From contig MU129171.1 in assembly GCA_014904985.1 (NCBI GenBank), positions 1 through 64,000 of the forward strand: a DNA stretch of 64,000 bases. The letters run 5' to 3'. Of this stretch, positions 1 to 10,233 are shown one piece after another. Within the stretch, counting starts at the first letter, position 1, and every line of letters starts with the position of its first letter. Origin of the DNA: Hydnum rufescens UP504. Its lineage: Eukaryota; Basidiomycota; Agaricomycetes; Cantharellales; Hydnaceae. The notes beneath the pieces are model-generated. The model made no database searches and had not been told where the DNA came from. It saw only the letters and a list, made by a program, of their open reading frames with translations. Made by a program: the position numbers and the translations under genes.

Positions 1-245
1 ACAGGAACAGGAACTCGGCCAGGGGGTGAACCGGAAGCAATGGGAAATGAAAGGGAAATGAAAAGGAAATGAAACCAAGATAGGGTTGGACCAGAGTCAA
101 ACCGGAATCAAGCCGGAAGCAAAGTGGACTTGGGCGAGGGAAATAAGTGGAGAACCGGACTGGAGGTGGGCGGACGAGGACCGGAGTTGACCGGAGTTGA
201 CCAGAGTTGACCGGAGTAGACTGGAGTTGGGGGCGAACCCTGACA
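1..245 (-). repeat. LTR of family C, cut by the window edge
   Basis: On the minus strand this is the start of an LTR that begins TGTCAGGG at 245 and runs off the window at 1. The same sequence occurs complete at 29405-30079 (plus) and truncated at 61236-61816 (minus). It includes a run of 10-bp units of the CCGGAGTTGA type at 181-230. It is inserted in the reading frame of the adjacent RNase H fragment, so the last codons of that frame come from the LTR. Whether it is a solo LTR or part of a full element lies outside the window. Confidence 0.8.
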
Positions 246-904
246 GTTGCCGACATAAGCGTTAGATGCTGAGAATGGGTATATGGAGGGGAGGAGTGAT
301 CCACTTTTCGCTAGGGTGTCGGCTTTCTCGTTGCCCCTGATCTTGTGGTGACCCAGGACCCATTTCAACTTTGATTTTGCATGTGGGCGTTTGTCGAGGA
401 GCTTAAGGATGCACCCTCTGAAATGGGGTGATTGATTTTGGGCAATGCCTGGGGTGGTGGCAAATATGTGCTGGAGGGCTGCGCTGTTATCTGAGTAGAA
501 GACAATGTGCAGGGGGAGCATTGTCAGATGGTGTGTGTCTAGCCAAGATGTGAGGTGTTCAGCTGCTTGGGCGAGGCCCTCCATCTTGGCATCATATACT
601 TCCACATGAGGTCTGGTGCCGCCTTTGCCTTGGAGCAAAACATTGCCACAATGAAAGGCTGCATATCCAAATCCGGTTTTACAGGGGCTGCGGTCAAACG
701 AAAGTGATCCGTCAGTGTACATTAAGAAACAAGACTCATCGTTGGAAAGTTTCTTAGCCTCTTTCTTGCGCTCCAGTGCCCACTCCTTCTTTCATGATTT
801 CCCAGCTTTGTTTGTTGGGATAGTGAGTCTTAGGCAGTTGTCAAAATTGTTGAAGGTTCGTGCCCAGGGTGGCTTGCTCCAGAGTAGTGTAATTTCCACG
901 TCAC
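246..904 (-). pseudogene. RNase H domain fragment of a non-LTR (LINE-like) retrotransposon
   Basis: The minus-strand frame encodes a type I RNase H domain, as found at the C-terminus of fungal LINE polyproteins, which degrades the RNA strand of RNA-DNA hybrids. The acidic residues are visible in order: D in YTDGSL, E in KMEGLAQA, D in YSDNSAAL and D in GNEKADTLA, with WVLGHHKIRGN just before the last. Upstream in the same frame (about 904-723) is a charged linker ending KKEWALERKKEAKKLSNDES. An in-frame TGA at 792-794 (expected CGA) breaks it. No reverse transcriptase lies upstream, because at about 905 the sequence changes to the array's partner gene. Downstream it is cut by the family C LTR. 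It is therefore a dead fragment. Confidence 0.8.
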
Positions 905-1490
905 AGTCACCAGTTTCGCGGACCATTCAGTTCAGTTGGGATGGAGGCCGGCATTCGTTGGCCCCAAAGTGCTGCTGATATATTCATTGAAACTTGGAAA
1001 TACAAGGAGAACCAGGACTCCCAGAGACAGATAACCCTCACAGGTGGGTCAACTTTAGCCTCAGAGCTCAAGTGTCGACATGCTCAGTGAAAAAACACTT
1101 GTGAGAACTATTGAAAGGAATCAAACATCCACAAGTCGTTCACACCCCTTGCTGGGGTCTTGGACTGGAGGTACCATAAGACTTCGACCAAGACAAAGAT
1201 AGCACCCATATCCCATATTATTTTCATGGCAGACATGAACTTTCCCTGCATTGACCAGTTATCCAAATCCAGTTGATTGCCGGAACTACATGGAGTGTCA
1301 CCAAACCAGAAAGAGGTCAAGCAGTTGGGGCGTGAATTTGGTGGCGGAGCAGAGGTTCGATGTTGACCACAGTGTGGCAGCCCGCACTGAGAGTTTCTGG
1401 CCAACAGAATTCACCACAAGGCACTGCAGATTAGATCTGCACCCATTCCATTGTCTGCTCCTCACCAATCGATTTCTGTCTGCCAACACT
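905..1490 (-). pseudogene. Fragment of the uncharacterised partner gene, unit 1
   Basis: This minus-strand stretch aligns by eye with the partner gene found upstream of every NACHT-WD gene here (best copies at 8068-10215 and 53290-55390). The shared parts are the segment around 905-1090, equal to 43500-43690, and the segment around 1240-1400, equal to about 9890-10020. The middle of the gene is missing, replaced by the RNase H fragment and LTR. A 98-residue open frame at 1404-1108 lies in this stretch, but it is not the frame conserved in the other copies, so I do not call it a gene. The product family is unknown to me. Confidence 0.45.
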
Positions 1491-1504
1491 TCCCCATCAT
1501 CCAG

Positions 1505-4500
1505 ATGAAGTGGTCCCTCAACCCAGGGAAGATGGCCACAGGTGTCTCCCTAGCCATCCTTCAGCCCCTACATGACCTTCTCAATGCTATCCCTGTCCCA
1601 GGTGCCAAGACCGGGATTGGTATTCTCCTTGATGTCATTGAAGGCATCGAAGTCAGTATCATTTCCTCTCGTTTTGGAACTATCATCCCTCATTGCTCCT
1701 TGTGTCCTTCCAGAAAACTTCCCGAAACTGCTCGACGTTGCTAGAACTGGAAAATCATATTGGATTCCTAACCGATCTTCTGGAACCCCTGGCGAAAATG
1801 GACTGGAACAACATCTCATCTGGCCTCAAGGACAATGTATGGAGGTTGAGCAAGTGAGTACCAGCACTTTGATTGATAATAGGAATGTGCCACTAATACA
1901 TGCATTGTCCAACTTAGAGATTTGGAGCATATTTCATCCATTATCAAGTCAAAGTCTTCTGCAGGCGGTGTACGTTGCTTCCTGGAACAAAACAAAGATG
2001 AACATGATCTACCTACATTTTCCCAAAACCTCAAGGTGGCCCTTGAATGTTTTCAGGTGTGTTCCACTCCAATATCGTTGCTTTTGCATCTTTTTGATTG
2101 GCATGGACAATCCAGGTTAGCCAAATGCTCTGTCAAGAGCAAGAATTGCTTCTCGAAGTCAGATCCCCTCCCCTCCTGACTGTTCCTTCACTGAGATCGG
2201 CTTTCACAGAAAGATCTGCGGCCATCGTGTCTCTCCCTTGTGCCAATTCCGTGGCCTATGATTCGGGGCGTGAGGATGCCACGTCATCATGCCTCGAAGG
2301 CACCCGTGTTTCAATACTCACAGAGATTATGTCATGGTTCAAGAGCATGGAAAACGGGACACTGCCTGTATACTGGCTTGTTGGACTGGCCGGAATCGGC
2401 AAGTCGATGATTGTGAAAATGGTGGCCAAACAAGCTGAGGAGAATGGCATGTTAGGGGCGAGTTTCTTCTTTTCGCAAAGTGATGCGCCTTTGTGCGATC
2501 TGAACCTCGTCTTCCCGACGCTTGCTTTCCAACTTGCACAATCGGATAACGAGTTCACAAACATTATCAGGGAGGCAATTCAACAAGATGTGATGTTGGG
2601 CCATAAGAAGCCACTGGCCCAATTTGAGGGGTTGATCTTGAAGCCCCTTGGTCAACTCGACTCAACCTGACAGATGACACTTATCGTGCTTGATGCACTC
2701 GATGAGTGCAAAGAACAGGGGGCTGCCACAATTTTACAACTACTACTGTCTCATGCCTCATGACTGCCCTTCCTTTGTATCTTAATTACCAGTTGTCTGG
2801 AGCCACACATCTCGTCAGTCTTCACTGAGGCCAAAAACCTCACAAAGAGAGTTCTTCACGATATTGAAGCCTCTGTGATCAAGGAAGACCTCCAGCTTTA
2901 CATATGGTCTGAATTGGGGGCATTTCAAAGAATCTCGAGCTTACCAGCATTCTGGTTTGGATGGAGGGAGAAATTGAATCTCTGGTTGAGAAATCAGGGA
3001 AATTGTTCATTTATGCAGCCACATCGATTTGATTCATTGGTGACGATCGTGTTCGAGATCCTCGTGGTCATCTACAGCTTATACTGGATGCACAGCTCAG
3101 CAAGGAATCGGAGGCAACACCCTACTTGCAGCTGGACAGCTTATACGTTGGAGTCCTTCGGAACTCACTCTCGGATTCTAACCGGAAAGCAATTGTGAAG
3201 CGGTTTCAAATGGTGGTGGGCAGTATCATGTTGCTTCGGCAACCTCTCCCTCTCAGCTCGTTGGCACAATTTGTGCAGTGTACACTGGACAACGTTCATA
3301 CCACTCTCCATCACCTCCGTTCTGTGATCATCCCTCCATCCACTCCGGAAGAGGCCCCTCATATTTATCACCCCTCATTTCGCGACTTCATTACTGATCC
3401 TTCACAATGCGCTATCCACGACTTTGTGATTGTTGCCAGACCAGATCAAGAGCTGCTGTATGCATTGCGATGCCTTGAGCTTATGGCAACCTTCTTGAGG
3501 CAGGATGTTGCAGGGATCTCGAATGTGTCGCTTTTGAACAGCGAGGTGAAAGGATTGGAGGAGAAAGTGAGAGATGCACTATCTGCAGAGGTGCAGTACA
3601 TGTGCAGGTATTGGGGATCACATCTGTCATGTGTGGAATTGGGGGAGAAGTGAATGGTGGAGGCATTGGAAGGATTTTCGATGTGGCTAATTTTGATGTG
3701 GATCGAAGCAATGAGCCTGATTGGGAGTCTTTCTAGTGCTGTGGCCCTGATGGAAGAGGCCCACTGATGGGCAGTAAGTGTATTCACTATTGGCCGTCGG
3801 ATCAGCAATTGATTGAAGAGTGATTCTGATGACAGAAGAAATCACAGTGCGAGGCAATGGTGATTGCTTTGTTGGCCGATGCACAGCGATTCCTTCTCAC
3901 TCACCATGAACTGATACGGGGGAGTGCGCTGCAGGTGTATCATTCTGCCTTGGCATTCACACCATATGAGACTGCACTATACAAGACATATTCAAAAGAA
4001 GTAAAGAGTTGTATCAGAGTGCTGCAGGGTGTGGAGGCACAATGGCCACAGAGCTTGAGCACATTTATTGGCCATTCTTGTATAGTTTACTCAGTTGCAT
4101 TTTCACCTGATGGTCTATGGCTTGCATCTGGCTCAGAGGAGGGTATGCTCTGCTTGTGGGATGCAATGTCAGGAGACTGCATTTCAACTCTTCTGGGCCA
4201 TTCTGGGGCAGTTACCTCACTTGCACTCTCACCTGATGGTTTACAGCTTGCATCAGGTTCATGGGATGACACCCTATGCTTGTGGGATCCCATGTTGGGC
4301 ACACGCATCATAACTCTTCAAGGTCATTCTAGGGGCATCACCTCAGTTGCATTTTCACCTGATGGTTTAAGGCTTGCATTGGGCTCAGATGATCACACCC
4401 TACAGTTGTGGGATGCCATGCTGGGGATGCACACTGCAACTCTTCAAGGCCATTCTGATTCAGTTTCCTCAGTGGCATTTTCTCCTGATGGGTTGCAGCT

Positions 4501-5975
4501 TGTGTCAGGATCTAAGGATCATACCCTATGCTTGTGGAATGCAATGTCAGGCACCCACATTGCAACTCTTCACCATCATTCTGATAAGGTTTCCTCAGTT
4601 GCATTTTCACCTGGTGGGCTACACATTGCATCAGGCTCACATGATTATACCATATGCTTGTGGGATACTGTATTGGGTGTGCTCATTGCAACTCTTCAAG
4701 GCCATTCTGATTTTGTTAGATCACTTGCATTTTCACCCAATGGTTTGTGGCCTGCATCAGGCTCACATGATGACACCATATGCTTGTGGGATGCTATGTC
4801 AGGCACACACATTACAACTCTCCATGGCCACTCTGGGCCAGTCACCTCAGTCACATTTTCACAGTTTATGGCTTGCATCTGGCTCTGGTGATTGGACACT
4901 ATGCTTGTGGGATCCCATGTCAGGTACACCCATTGCCACCCCTCACAGCCATTCCAATTCAATTGTCTCAGTTGCATTTTCACCAGATGGTTTAAGGCTT
5001 GCATCAGGTTCACATGATCATACCCTATGCTTGTGGGATGCCATGTCTGGTGCACACATTGCAACTCTTCAAGGCCATTCTTCCTCAGTTATCTCAGTTG
5101 CATTCTCACCTGATGGTGTATACCTTGCATCTGGCTCATTTGATGAGACTGTATGCTTGTGGGATGTCATATCTGCCACACACATTGCCACCCTTCAGGG
5201 CCATTCTGATATGGTTATCTCAGTTGCATATTCACCCGATGGTTCATGGCTTGCATCAGGTTCACATGATAATACTGTATGCTTGTGGGATCCAATGTTA
5301 GCTGCACACATTGCAACTTTCAGCCATTCTGGCTGGGTTAGGTCAGTTGCATTCTCACCCAATGGCTTACAACTTGCATCAGGCTCAGATGATAAGACTG
5401 TACACTTGTTGGATGCTATGTCAGGTGCACACATTGCAACTCTTCAAGGCCATTCCCATTGGGTTACCTTGGTTGCCTTTTCACCTGATGGTTTATGGCT
5501 TGTATCATGCTCTTGTGATCAAATTGTATGCTTGTGGGATGCCACATCAAGGGTGTGCATTGCAACTCTTGAAGGTCATTCTAGGCTTGTTCTAGATGTT
5601 TCATTTTCCTTTGATGGCCATACCCTCATCTCCCAAACTCCTAGAAACACCTTTGCATGGGATTTGACATGCCAACCCCCTCACTTAGTCTCTTCCTCAA
5701 TTCTGGAGGTTTTACCTCCTACTATCAGCCTCAGTTCCCTTATGTGGTCTAGGGTGGGTGGGTGGATCCAGGCACTGGACTCACAGGGCCATTCTGTTGC
5801 ACATATATGCTATATCCCTCCCCATTATTGCCCAAAGACTGCACTTCTGGCATCAAGTCCACTCAATCAACCCAGAGTTGCAGTTAGATGTGGGGATGGT
5901 CATGTTATAATTGTGGATCTTCAAGATCATCCATTTGTACAGAGGCTTCAACATGCAGAAACTTCTTATAGATAG
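1505..5975 (+). pseudogene. NWD1: NACHT-WD40 NLR-like gene, inactivated
   Basis: First member of the array, a STAND ATPase with WD sensor repeats, the architecture of fungal NLR-like proteins. The start is ATG 1505 (MKWSLNPGK), conserved in NWD3 and NWD4. Exon 1 is 1505-1651, exon 2 is 1714-1853, exon 3 starts at 1918, and further short introns fall before about 2200. The P-loop GLAGIGKSM (Thr to Met) lies near 2385-2415 and the Walker B region LDALDEC near 2690-2710. Stops lie at 2668-2670, 2761-2763, 3651-3653 and 3765-3767, each TGA where a paralogue has CGA. There is also a 1-nt deletion near 2920-2930. The WD part starts after an intron near 3772-3849 and encodes 13 repeats. A 5-bp deletion near 4860 shifts frame between repeats 7 and 8. 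The tail ends at 5975. Clearly a pseudogene. Confidence 0.88.
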
Positions 5976-6390
5976 TATATTATTATTTTAACACCCTTTG
6001 TGTCTGCTTTGTGTCAAGAAACCAATATGTCTCATCTTCAACTGTAGAGATATCTTTTCAATATAAATGAATACAGGACCTTTTATTAGCAAGACCAAAA
6101 GGGACACAGAAAGAACAGAGCACCTTCTGGATTCCCTAGCTTTACTACTTCATCTGCATGAACATTGGCATGCACATACTTTGTTCTGGCACTGTGGTCT
6201 TGATGATTTTTTTTTCTCAGATGAACTCACCTGTGGGGATGTGGTGGCTGAAACCATGAATCTGCTCTGAGATAACAGCCATAGTGGGAATCATGACAGG
6301 CACAGACAACCCTTAGCAATTAAGGTGCCTTTCCTTTTCATGTGTTCCATCCCCTGAATAAAAGTCTCCTCTGAATCAACATTTAGATGT
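5976..6390 (+). other. 3' flank of NWD1, repeated after each array unit
   Basis: No gene seen. The sequence (AACACCCTTTGTGTCTGCTT near 5990, then an AATATAAATGAATACAGG stretch) recurs after NWD3 (50807-51215), NWD2 (split by the retroelement at 19231/40955) and NWD4 (59922-60160). The part around 6060-6270 is also a diverged relative of the 3' region of the minus-strand partner gene (8140-8370), including a shared CTTTTTTTCTC-like run and GAAACCATGAAT. Confidence 0.6.
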
Positions 6391-8067
6391 TAATTTGGGC
6401 ACATGCATCACAACCCTTCAAGCCCATTCTACTGAAATTGTAGCCATTGCATTCTCCCAAGATGGCCACACCCTCATCTGCCAAATTACTGTAATACAGA
6501 GGCCTTTGCATGGGATTTGACATCCTATCCTCCTCAATTGGTCTCTGGCTCAATTATGAAAACTTACCCCCCACTATAGACCTTAGTTCAATTGTGTGGT
6601 CTGGAGTGGGTGACTGGATCCAGGCACTGGATTCCCATGCCAATCATCTTAAGGTAGGCCTCATTCATACTCATCAAGTCTCCAGCAATTGCCAGATCAA
6701 TCACATGATGGGTTAGGGTTAGGGTTTAGGTGCTCAAATTTCAGGAACCCATAGCCAACTTTGATCTAGCTTTCCTAGGCTCTGGCTATGATGGTGAGCT
6801 ATGATTCTCCATTGAGTAAACATTATTCCTATCTAAGCTAAGCACTGATTTCTTTCTCTAGGTCCATCATTAGTGTGTCTGGGAGGACATGGTGACCCCA
6901 ATACTTTTTATTGGCCCATGCTGCTTGCATGCCATTCAGCCCCTTCTGGTATGCATCCATAAATCATGATGAATGGGTAAAAAATCTACTGGAGTGAATG
7001 AGGAGGGGTGAATTCTGTAGGGTGCCACAACTCACCGACACATTGAAACAATAGGAACTGAATTCTAGAGCACTTATCACATTCTGCTCCAGCTCCATCT
7101 GATTTGAAGACTCCAGATATACATGCTTTGTGTATCCCCAATTGTTTTCAATGAAATTGCATTCACAATGGAAATGAGGGTAGAAGATGACTTGCATGGC
7201 ATGATTTGACACCTGAGTCATCAATATGCTTGCCCAAAAAGGCAATAACAGAGATTGCCATTGCATCAGCAAGATCCAATTTCCTTTTTAGGAAGTGCTC
7301 AAAATCCCAGCTGCCCAAATCAAAGATGCCTAAAAAGTGATTCTGAAGCTTTTCTCATGATCACAATTTTCTTTGTCTATCTCCTCCCTTGTTGAAAAAA
7401 TCCATATTATGTAATGCAGCATTTTTCTCAATGTAACGACTTGGCCTTCATTATTATAGTAATGATGGCAATAATGGGCAATAATGGCTGAAAATGGGCA
7501 ATAACTTGATACAAAAACACGCCATGAAGTGAGCTGGAATGACCCAAGGCAGGAAGCAATGGGTAAAATGGGCTAAATAGCTATGAACCACAAGATCCTG
7601 CAGGATTCTGGACACAGCAAGACATATCATTATGCATCATCATGTGTTATCACAAGAATTATACACACAAAGCCATTTTAATGCCAAATTATGGTATATT
7701 ACATAATATGGATTTTTCTGACAATTTACTAAGGAATTTTTTCCAAATTCTTTCACCGCAGATTAGTAGATGGGATTCATCTCCATCATCCAGCAGTCTT
7801 ACATTGTAAATAAAGTGATTGTTGTTGAGAGTAGGGATGGGGTGGAGGTGACCGGTAGGTGCCGGAGACTTGATGAGTATGAATGAGGCCTACCTTACAC
7901 ATATCTGCTATATCCCTCCCCATTGTATTCTGAACTCGGGCTCTACTCCCCAGAAATCCAATCTGCCCCATCAATTCCAACTTGCTGTTGGATGTGGGGA
8001 TGGCCATGTTGTAATTTTAGATCCTCAAGATCATCCATTTGTACATAGACTCATGATGGCATCATAG
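6391..8067 (+). pseudogene. Relic of a second NWD C-terminal tail, split by a DNA transposon
   Basis: The stretch 6391-6651 encodes, with breaks, the last WD repeat and tail of an NWD gene (AHSTEIVAIAFSQDGHTLI, then AFAWDL and WIQALDS). The stretch 7896-8067 encodes the remainder (THICYIPPH, VGCGDGHVVILDPQDHPF). These match the NWD C-terminus in order and spacing. The gap of 1,244 bp between them is a transposon with TA target duplication. Joining the flanks at the TA keeps the frame through the CYIPPH motif. No NACHT or other repeats precede it, so this is an orphan tail, probably left by an older duplication or deletion. An equivalent relic lies at 51217-53290. Confidence 0.75.
6652..7895 (-). 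mobile_element. Tc1/mariner-like DNA transposon, degenerate
   Basis: The ends are inverted repeats of about 31 bp beginning AGGTAGGCCTCATTCATACT, with TA on both outer sides (6650-6651 and 7896-7897), as in Tc1/mariner elements. The minus strand between about 7272 and 6850 encodes the C-terminal part of a DDE transposase. The motif FYPHFHCECNFIENNWG holds the presumed third catalytic acid (E of FIE). It is followed by FMDAYQKGLNG and AAWANKKY, typical of fungal transposases of this class. A TGA separates RFFTHSS from FMDAY, and the upstream catalytic region is not readable, so the element is dead. The same insertion is present at 51485-53118 and, in error-rich form, near 12600-13870. Confidence 0.72.
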
Positions 8068-10215
8068 ATGGTATTGTATTATGTAGGATTTTTTTTAGCT
8101 GGTAATGAACCTGAGGCCTTGACAATTTGCATCAAAGAAACCAAGGTATCCCGTCTACGACTATGGAGCTATCCTTTCGATACAGACAAGTCCAGGAAGC
8201 TCTGATCTGCTAGGCCGGGGGAGACCACGTTCCACATTACCTAGCCTTGATGTTCTGTCTGCATTAACAATGTCAGTCGGGTCCTTCTTAGTGTGTAGTT
8301 CCTTTTTCTCAAGGACAAGATCACCTACGAGGGTGTCGCAGCCGAAACCATGAATTCGCCTGGAGACAGAGGGATTCATGACATAGGATTGATACGCACG
8401 GATATACATTAGTCAAAGCTTGCGAGTGCATTGAACCCACCAATACTGAGAATAATTCAGCAGTCAAGATATTTAGGGTCATTTAGTTTATATCACGTAC
8501 AGCATCGAGAGCACACCGCAGCTCTGTATCTGGGCAGGAATCCTCGGTTTGAGGGATTCAAGGATGCTCTTTCCAGAATACGATCCCCCGGCGATGGATC
8601 TTTGGGTGTCCACGTCAGAAGATTCATTGGCGGGATGACGTCGCAAAATGAGATGGCACCTTTCCAGTCAGAAAGCAATCGAGCGAGACCAGTACTAGCC
8701 TGCGTGGACATGAACGAGATTCCAACATGTTGGATGCCTGCTCCAGCACGCCCGCATCCATGAGAGGAGGCGGGGAAGACCTCTGTGGGAACGGAGGCTT
8801 CTTCTTGAATATCGACGGCAGCAGTGGCTTTCGACCGAAACGCAGAAAGATTCCTCTCACCGAGGAGCCTGGGGGTCATAATAGGCCACGTCTTTGGGAA
8901 TGAGAGGCGTAAATGAGATCTCTCCAACTCTTTCCCCAGGAAGACCAATGTTGTGGAGATAGGCTGGTGCCCCTGAAAGAGGGAAGTTATGATTGCATTG
9001 GAAACAGAGTCCATTCGTGGGGGAGATCACGTTCTCACCGCTTTGGGGGTTCATCCGGCTTCTTGATCAGCGTTAGGAGAAAGGCTCTATGCTCCTGATC
9101 GCCCTCGAGTGCCGAAAAGCCGGTGAATACGAAACCATCACTGAGAGCCCGAACTGACGTCACCTCTGTTTTAGGATACACTGAATCAGCGGAACGAGGG
9201 TGATATCGACGTTCGCTTCCTTATTCAAATTGAACTGATCCGTTGGGAACTCGAGGAGACCTTGACTGGAGCGACTACGGGCCAACAGATCTTTGAGAGT
9301 ATGATTCGACTCCGATTGCTCTGTCTCGGAGTCGTCACGGCTAACCAGAATCGAATATTGGTGCGATGACCATCTACGTCGGGGTGTATGTTTCGGGGAT
9401 GAGTTTCGAGAGCCTTGACACCATCATCCTCATCTGCTTGACGATATATCCGATGGCCATGGCGTGAGCCGTAGAAAGCGCTCTCCCTATCATTTTCGTC
9501 ACAAGACCAAAGAGCCGAGCGCCTGAGGCAGAAAGCACCAGCTCTGGATGGACGGTACTCAGAAACACCCCAGAAGGTGTCACGGCCCCAGCTTCATAAA
9601 ACATTCAGTTCGGGCGGAGATACATCGCGGGCTCTCATTGGTTTCGCCGATACTATCTTCTGGATACAGGAGGAACCAGGACGCCGGGTGGGGAGATAAC
9701 CTCTTGAATAAATATACATCGACTTGAGAGCCTCAAATGTCGACATATTAACATCGGAAGAAAGCAATATGGAGCAATCAAGGAGCGACAAATCCTCTGA
9801 AATGGACCGCATGCCTGAATACTGGGAATAGAGTGTGACAACCGACCGAGAATAGACCTAGTTAACGTGTGCCTAGCCAAAATCACTTGAGGCACCAAGG
9901 GGATCATGGAGGTCACCAAGCCGGAAAGAGAAAGGAGGGACCAGAGTCTTAATTTGTTGAGCAAACCAGAGGGGAGCGATGTTGACTACATTGTACCTGC
10001 CCGTATTCAGAGCGCGGACGGCCACGATCGAACCCAAATGAGGCAACGGAACTTCCCGTGACCACCAAGAAGCAAGGCCTCAAGGCAAGGTCATGACAAT
10101 CGATCCAGATCTTGCTCTCGTTAATCTCATTGAATCTTCCATCCGCACAGATTGAGGGCGACCTATAGTCATTCTATCCTTTTCTCCTCACGAATTCACC
10201 TCTGTTTACCAAGCC
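8068..10215 (-). pseudogene. Uncharacterised partner gene, unit 2, divergent from NWD2
   Basis: I do not recognise this protein. On the minus strand, 5' to 3', readable segments are VNIAPLWFAQQIKTL (about 10000-9950), MSTFEALKSMYIYS (about 9745), a hydrophobic stretch PELVLSASGARLFGLVTKMI (about 9555), FVFTGFSALEGDQ (about 9145) and a basic-rich C-terminal part ending near 8500. Frames change several times and in-frame stops occur. Some changes probably reflect introns and others decay or sequencing error. The 5' end faces the NWD2 start codon at 10231, so the pair would share a short intergenic promoter region of roughly 100 bp. The same arrangement occurs in units 3 and 4. No signal peptide or catalytic motif was identified. 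Confidence 0.5.
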
Positions 10216-10233
10216 TTCCCCATCGTCCGGATG
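10216..10233 (+). pseudogene. Stranded start codon of NWD2
   Basis: The sequence leading into 10231 (CTTCCCCATCGTCCGGATG) is identical to that before the NWD4 start at 55446. Immediately after the ATG, however, it jumps to sequence from the middle of the NWD1 WD region. Roughly 350 bp expected to follow (exon 1, intron 1 and most of exon 2) are missing from the window. Confidence 0.75.

Noticed and set aside
1108..1404. 98-residue open frame on minus
   Set aside because: It overlaps the partner-gene homology but is not the frame conserved in the other copies.
4374..5600. Long open frames of the MHFHLMVYGLHQAHG type across the WD regions
   Set aside because: These are out-of-frame readings of the 126-nt WD repeat, as the same low-complexity pattern appears at all four loci. 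The part of 4374-5975 after the 5-bp deletion is the true WD frame and was kept.
6711..6732. GGGTTAGGGTTAGGG telomere-like motif
   Set aside because: Only about three units, inside a transposon copy. The equivalent position in the second copy (51541) has lost it. Not a telomere.
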